Of a DNA stretch of 64,000 nucleotides, positions 61,614-64,000 are shown one piece after another (position 1 is the first letter of the stretch; every line of letters starts with the position of its first letter). The notes under the pieces are model-generated. The model was not told the DNA's origin and ran no database searches. It worked only from the letters and a program-made list of their open reading frames with translations. Source of the stretch: Sediminimonas sp. (lineage in GTDB: Bacteria; Pseudomonadota; Alphaproteobacteria; Rhodobacterales; Rhodobacteraceae); the NCBI RefSeq assembly GCF_024637375.1, contig NZ_JAGXFK010000051.1, positions 1-64,000 on the forward strand. The letters are read 5' to 3'. A program made the position numbers and the translations under genes.

Positions 61614-61671
61614 GCACATCATGCGCTTCACTATCGCTCGGTATACCACATGTGGTCAGGCATGGGAAGCC
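61614..61671 (-). promoter_or_regulatory. Phage promoter/operator module, copy 4 (capsid-tail operon)
   Basis: Minus strand GGCTTCC, 21 nt from CTTC to TGGTATACC, then 22 nt to GCGCATGATGTGC. The upstream block overlaps the last codons of the CsrA-like gene. TATACC gives the most -10-like sequence of the set. Confidence 0.68.
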
Positions 61672-61874
61672 CCGGACGAGTAGCCCGGCGCCTCCCCTTG
61701 TTGTTCTGCATCATCGACCACTGTACCGGCGCGGGCGTGGGTGATTTCGTGGTCATCTGGCGCAGCGATGGCAAGGCGCAGCGCGGCTTCTGTCGCCTGC
61801 TTCACGGTCAAAACCGTGCCGTCTCCGATCGTCACACAGTCGCCGGCCTTCAATCTCAGGACTAGCACGGTCAT
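61656..61874 (-). CDS. CsrA-like phage protein
   Basis: Product of 72 aa. Residues 1-~48 follow the CsrA/RsmA pattern: an opening VLVLRLKAGDCVTIGD (compare the LxLTRxxGExIxIGD start), a TVLTV strand, and RLAIAAPDDHEITH at the position of the RLGIxAPxxVxVxR motif. The last ~25 residues are extra and disordered. CsrA dimers bind GGA motifs in mRNA leaders. It lies directly before the capsid gene and its leader. RNA binding is inferred; the Arg of the canonical site is His here. Confidence 0.6.
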   Translation of the reverse strand: MTVLVLRLKAGDCVTIGDGTVLTVKQATEAALRLAIAAPDDHEITHARAGTVVDDAEQQGEAPGYSSGASHA

Positions 61875-61894
61875 TTCTCCTTCGGTCCTGCCGC

Positions 61895-62920
61895 TCAGGC
61901 CATGGACGAATACTGGTCGCGCTCGTCCGGCGACAGCCGGGCAACCGCGGCCTCGTATTCGTCGGGCGTTGCGTTCTTCTCCATCTGGCGCAATGCAGCG
62001 AACTTGTCATCGCTGCCGCCGGTGATCTCGCTCGCAGGAGCCCTGGCCAGCGTTTGCGGCGCATCGCCCAGCCCGTCGTTGGTGGGCGCTTCATCAGCGG
62101 CGCGCTGCTGTGGCTTCGGGTCCGGCTTCGGGTCCGGCTTCTTCTGCGCCTGTTCGGCTTTCTTCTTCGGCGCCACCTTCACGTCGGGCACACCCTCGAC
62201 GCCCAGAGCCTGCGCTTTGACGGCCCACTGTGCGTGGGCGTGGGCAAGCTGTTGCGCATAGGTGAGGTGCGCAAAATCAGGGTCGGCCGTGACTTGGCGA
62301 ACGTGCTGATCAAAGCGTTGCAGCAGTTCCTGGTTGCCCTTGATGTCGGGGTATTGGTCCAGATAGGCGCCAACTGCCGAATTCCACCGTGCTTCTTCCT
62401 TGCGCTGCTGATCCTCGACCATGCGCTTGTTGACGGTGGCCTCGACACGCTCGTCATCCAGCGCCGTCATCTGGCTCTGGAATTCCTCGCGGGTCATTTC
62501 GCCGTCGTCGAACTTGTCGAGGATTCCCTTGCGCTTGTCCTCGTAAGCGCCAAGCACATTCTCGACCTGCTCCATGTCGACATCCGGCGCCGGGGGTGCC
62601 GCGGCTTCCTGCGGTGCCGGTTTGGGTTCAGGATCGGGTTCGGGCTGGGCGCTCGCTTCCTCGCCCTCCGCCGCGGCCGGCTGGGTATCGTCGCCAGCGG
62701 GGGTCGTGTCCTCCCCGTTGGCGCCGGCCGCATCGTCGTCAGGCGTGGTGTCGTCGCCGGTGGCGACCGCATCATCAGCGTCGGTGGTGGCATCGGCGGC
62801 GGTGGCGTCGCTCTGCCCCTCGCCGCCAGCATTTGCTGCGCCTGCGGTGTCGCTGCCTTCGTCTTCTGCGAAAGCGGCGCGTTCTTCTTCGGTCAGGAGC
62901 TCTTCTTCATAGGCTGCCAT
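61895..62920 (-). CDS. Capsid scaffolding protein
   Basis: Product of 341 aa, very acidic N-terminal half rich in Asp, Ala, Thr, Glu and Pro (low complexity), then a helical middle (EQVENVLGAYEDKRKGILDK, DDERVEATVNKRMVEDQQRK) and a short conserved tail (DKFAALRQMEKNATPDEYEA). Composition and position two genes before the capsid gene are typical of phage scaffolds. Confidence 0.8.
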   Translation of the reverse strand: MAAYEEELLTEEERAAFAEDEGSDTAGAANAGGEGQSDATAADATTDADDAVATGDDTTPDDDAAGANGEDTTPAGDDTQPAAAEGEEASAQPEPDPEPKPAPQEAAAPPAPDVDMEQVENVLGAYEDKRKGILDKFDDGEMTREEFQSQMTALDDERVEATVNKRMVEDQQRKEEARWNSAVGAYLDQYPDIKGNQELLQRFDQHVRQVTADPDFAHLTYAQQLAHAHAQWAVKAQALGVEGVPDVKVAPKKKAEQAQKKPDPKPDPKPQQRAADEAPTNDGLGDAPQTLARAPASEITGGSDDKFAALRQMEKNATPDEYEAAVARLSPDERDQYSSMA

Positions 62921-62941
62921 TGGTCTGGTCCTCTTGGGTCA

Positions 62942-62968
62942 GGTGTGGTGGGTGTGGTGGGTGTGGTC
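62942..62968. repeat. 9-bp tandem repeat in a phage intergenic gap
   Basis: Three copies of GGTGTGGTG (last base of the third is C) in the 60-nt gap between the Gp49-like and scaffold genes. The role is unknown; it may be a spacer or a binding site. Confidence 0.75.
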
Positions 62969-62980
62969 AGAGGGTGCGCG

Positions 62981-63232
62981 TCACCAATTCGTGCAATCAC
63001 GCTTCATGGCATAGCCTTCGAGCTGCCATATCTTGGCAAAAGCGTCCTTGTAGGCCATCTCGCGACCGATCTTGGCGTCATAGTTGTTCGGGTCGATCAC
63101 GTTGCTCTCGCCCGTTACCATGGCGCCGCTGTTGAGCGTCATCACGCAGATCGTCAGGGTGCCGTAGGTCAGGTAGTCGTGATGATAGATCAGTGCCTCG
63201 ATCGCTTCGGGGGTCAATTTCTTACTGGCCAT
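62981..63232 (-). CDS. Gp49-like phage protein
   Basis: Product of 83 aa matching the phage Gp49 family: LTICVMTLNSGAMVTGES, NVIDPNNYDAKIGREMAYKD, AFAKIWQLEGYAMKRD. The family is common in podophages close to capsid genes; its function is not established. Confidence 0.82.
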   Translation of the reverse strand: MASKKLTPEAIEALIYHHDYLTYGTLTICVMTLNSGAMVTGESNVIDPNNYDAKIGREMAYKDAFAKIWQLEGYAMKRDCTNW

Positions 63233-63272
63233 TCATGTTCTCCATGGGTTGCTGGGGTTGAGGTTGACGTGC

Positions 63273-63800
63273 TCAGTCCCTTGGCGGGTTGTTCAGGCAC
63301 ATGAGGTTGACGATGGTGACGAGCAGGTGGTCCTTGACCTGCTGCGCGATCGGCAGGTTCTCATAAGGAAGCATGCAAGGGTGTTCCTTGCGGGCGGCGT
63401 CCTTGACCGGGCCCAGCTTCCAGCCGGCGGCCTTCTTGTCGGCCATCCAGTTCTCGTGGGACTGCGCCGGCGTCATGGCGGGGTTCTTGAGCAACGCGCG
63501 AACACCATCCATCGCGCTGTCTTGCTGCCATTCCGGCGCTTTGTCCCACGGCACCTGGCTGTGATCACCGATCGCCTCGCAGTAGGCGCGGTTGATCTCG
63601 TGCGCATAGCGGGCGGTTCTGCGCAAAAGCCCCTCGTGCTTGCGCTCGTCCTCGATCTTTCCGATTTCAGCCACGGTGGCGCTCAGCTGGCTGTCGGAAA
63701 GCCGGTAGATAGCTTGCTCGAACAGTATATCGCGCAAAGCCGGGGCCTTGTCGGCGATCTGGGCCATTATGGCCGTGTGTGAAGGGGTGGCGTTGTACAT
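63273..63800 (-). CDS. RyR-domain phage protein
   Basis: Product of 175 aa. Residues ~85-165 carry a RyR-type motif (SAMDGVRALLKNPAMTPAQS, HENWMADKKAAGWKLGPVKD, HPCMLPYENLPIAQQVKD), known from ryanodine receptors and from many phage proteins. The N-terminal half is helical. RyR domains bind small ligands, in some cases nucleotides; the role in phages is unclear. Confidence 0.75.
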   Translation of the reverse strand: MYNATPSHTAIMAQIADKAPALRDILFEQAIYRLSDSQLSATVAEIGKIEDERKHEGLLRRTARYAHEINRAYCEAIGDHSQVPWDKAPEWQQDSAMDGVRALLKNPAMTPAQSHENWMADKKAAGWKLGPVKDAARKEHPCMLPYENLPIAQQVKDHLLVTIVNLMCLNNPPRD

Positions 63801-63803
63801 GGC

Positions 63804-64000
63804 CTAGAATCCTTCTGTTGCCATTTCAGCGGGTTGTTGGTTCGGCGCCTGCTCTTGCGGCATGGGCTCGGGCGGCAGTGCTTGCTGCTGCTCGGGCGGC
63901 AGTGCTTCGGGCTGGGCGGCCGTGGGCGGCGCGGCGGCGGGCGCCTGGGCGCGGTCCTGATACCCACTCTCGGCAAGAACGGTGTCGGCAACGCCGGCAA
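63804..64000 (-). CDS. C-terminal end of a phage protein, possibly the portal (partial)
   Basis: Only the last ~65 codons are inside the window. They read as a disordered Pro/Gln/Glu/Ala-rich tail (QPEALPPEQQQALPPEPMPQ) ending in AEMATEGF. Podovirus portal proteins often end with such tails, and the portal gene is expected at this position upstream of the scaffold and capsid genes. The 5' part lies beyond the window, so this is a guess. Confidence 0.5.
   Translation of the reverse strand, partial: AGVADTVLAESGYQDRAQAPAAAPPTAAQPEALPPEQQQALPPEPMPQEQAPNQQPAEMATEGF

Larger units (their letters stand above)
27920..64000. mobile_element. Podovirus-like prophage with diversity-generating retroelement (left part, truncated by window)
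   Basis: From tRNA-Thr to the window edge: integrase, DGR cassette, tail fibres, holin, endolysin, a 13.8-kb polyvalent gene, ejection proteins, tail and connector genes, N4-gp56-type capsid, scaffold, and Gp49-like and RyR-domain proteins. No long-tail tape-measure, sheath or tube gene is visible, which fits a short-tailed virion. Except for the integrase every gene is on the minus strand. The structural and lysis genes are open and undamaged, so the element may be functional. Terminase, most of the portal and the lysogeny control genes lie outside the window. Confidence 0.93.

Noticed and set aside
27920-64000. CRISPR arrays, a second VR, or a phage RNA polymerase gene
   Set aside because: I looked for spaced direct repeats, other copies of the TR core and single-subunit polymerase motifs; none were visible in the window.

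Overview
The window is GC-rich chromosomal DNA of a marine-type alphaproteobacterium, most likely Rhodobacterales (Roseobacter group). The evidence is the suf gene layout behind a single-cysteine IscR, an aspartate-type HemB, a DUF2948 protein next to murA, a dimethylglycine-dehydrogenase-like enzyme, a sodium:solute symporter with a small partner protein, and a methyltransferase resembling the DMSP-synthesis enzyme DsyB. About 27.9 kb is host DNA. The remaining ~36 kb is the left part of a podovirus-like prophage that runs off the right edge.

Host part (1-27,919). At the left are a fatty-acid hydroxylase divergent from an ArsR-rhodanese regulator, an IS5-type remnant, a BLUF photosensor, a DMGDH/GcvT enzyme divergent from a BetI-like repressor, and a symporter pair. 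tRNA-Arg(CCG) and the methyltransferase follow. A leftward iron-sulfur cluster (iscR, cysteine desulfurase, sufB, methyltransferase-like, sufC, sufD, two membrane proteins, sufS) ends in a clear intrinsic terminator. Then come a hydrolase, GNAT, mfd, a membrane protein, hemB, a SYLF lipoprotein, DUF2948, murA, a small basic protein and tRNA-Thr(GGT).

Prophage part (27,920-64,000+). A tyrosine integrase sits directly beside tRNA-Thr, the probable attachment site. All other phage genes are on the minus strand. In transcription order from the right edge they are: a possible portal C-terminus, RyR-domain protein, Gp49-like protein, scaffold, CsrA-like protein, N4-gp56-type capsid, connector and tail genes, a fibre, small membrane proteins, ejection proteins (one chaperone-like, one transglycosylase-like), a 4,607-residue polyvalent protein (adenine methyltransferase + Strawberry-notch-like helicase + HExxH), endolysin, holin, coiled-coil fibres, and finally a complete diversity-generating retroelement (DGR).

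The DGR is the centrepiece. A C-type-lectin/FGE-fold receptor-binding candidate ends in a 118-bp variable repeat (VR). It is followed by a hairpin, avd, a 118-bp template repeat (TR) and a DGR reverse transcriptase, the same order as Bordetella phage BPP-1. TR and VR differ at 11 positions, and every one is an adenine in the sense strand of TR. Other unusual signals are a recurrent promoter/operator-like module at four phage operon boundaries (with a fifth relative), two ORFs overprinted in low-complexity linkers of the giant gene, an 11-bp tandem repeat in the giant gene, and paired palindromes ahead of a tiny secreted-peptide gene.
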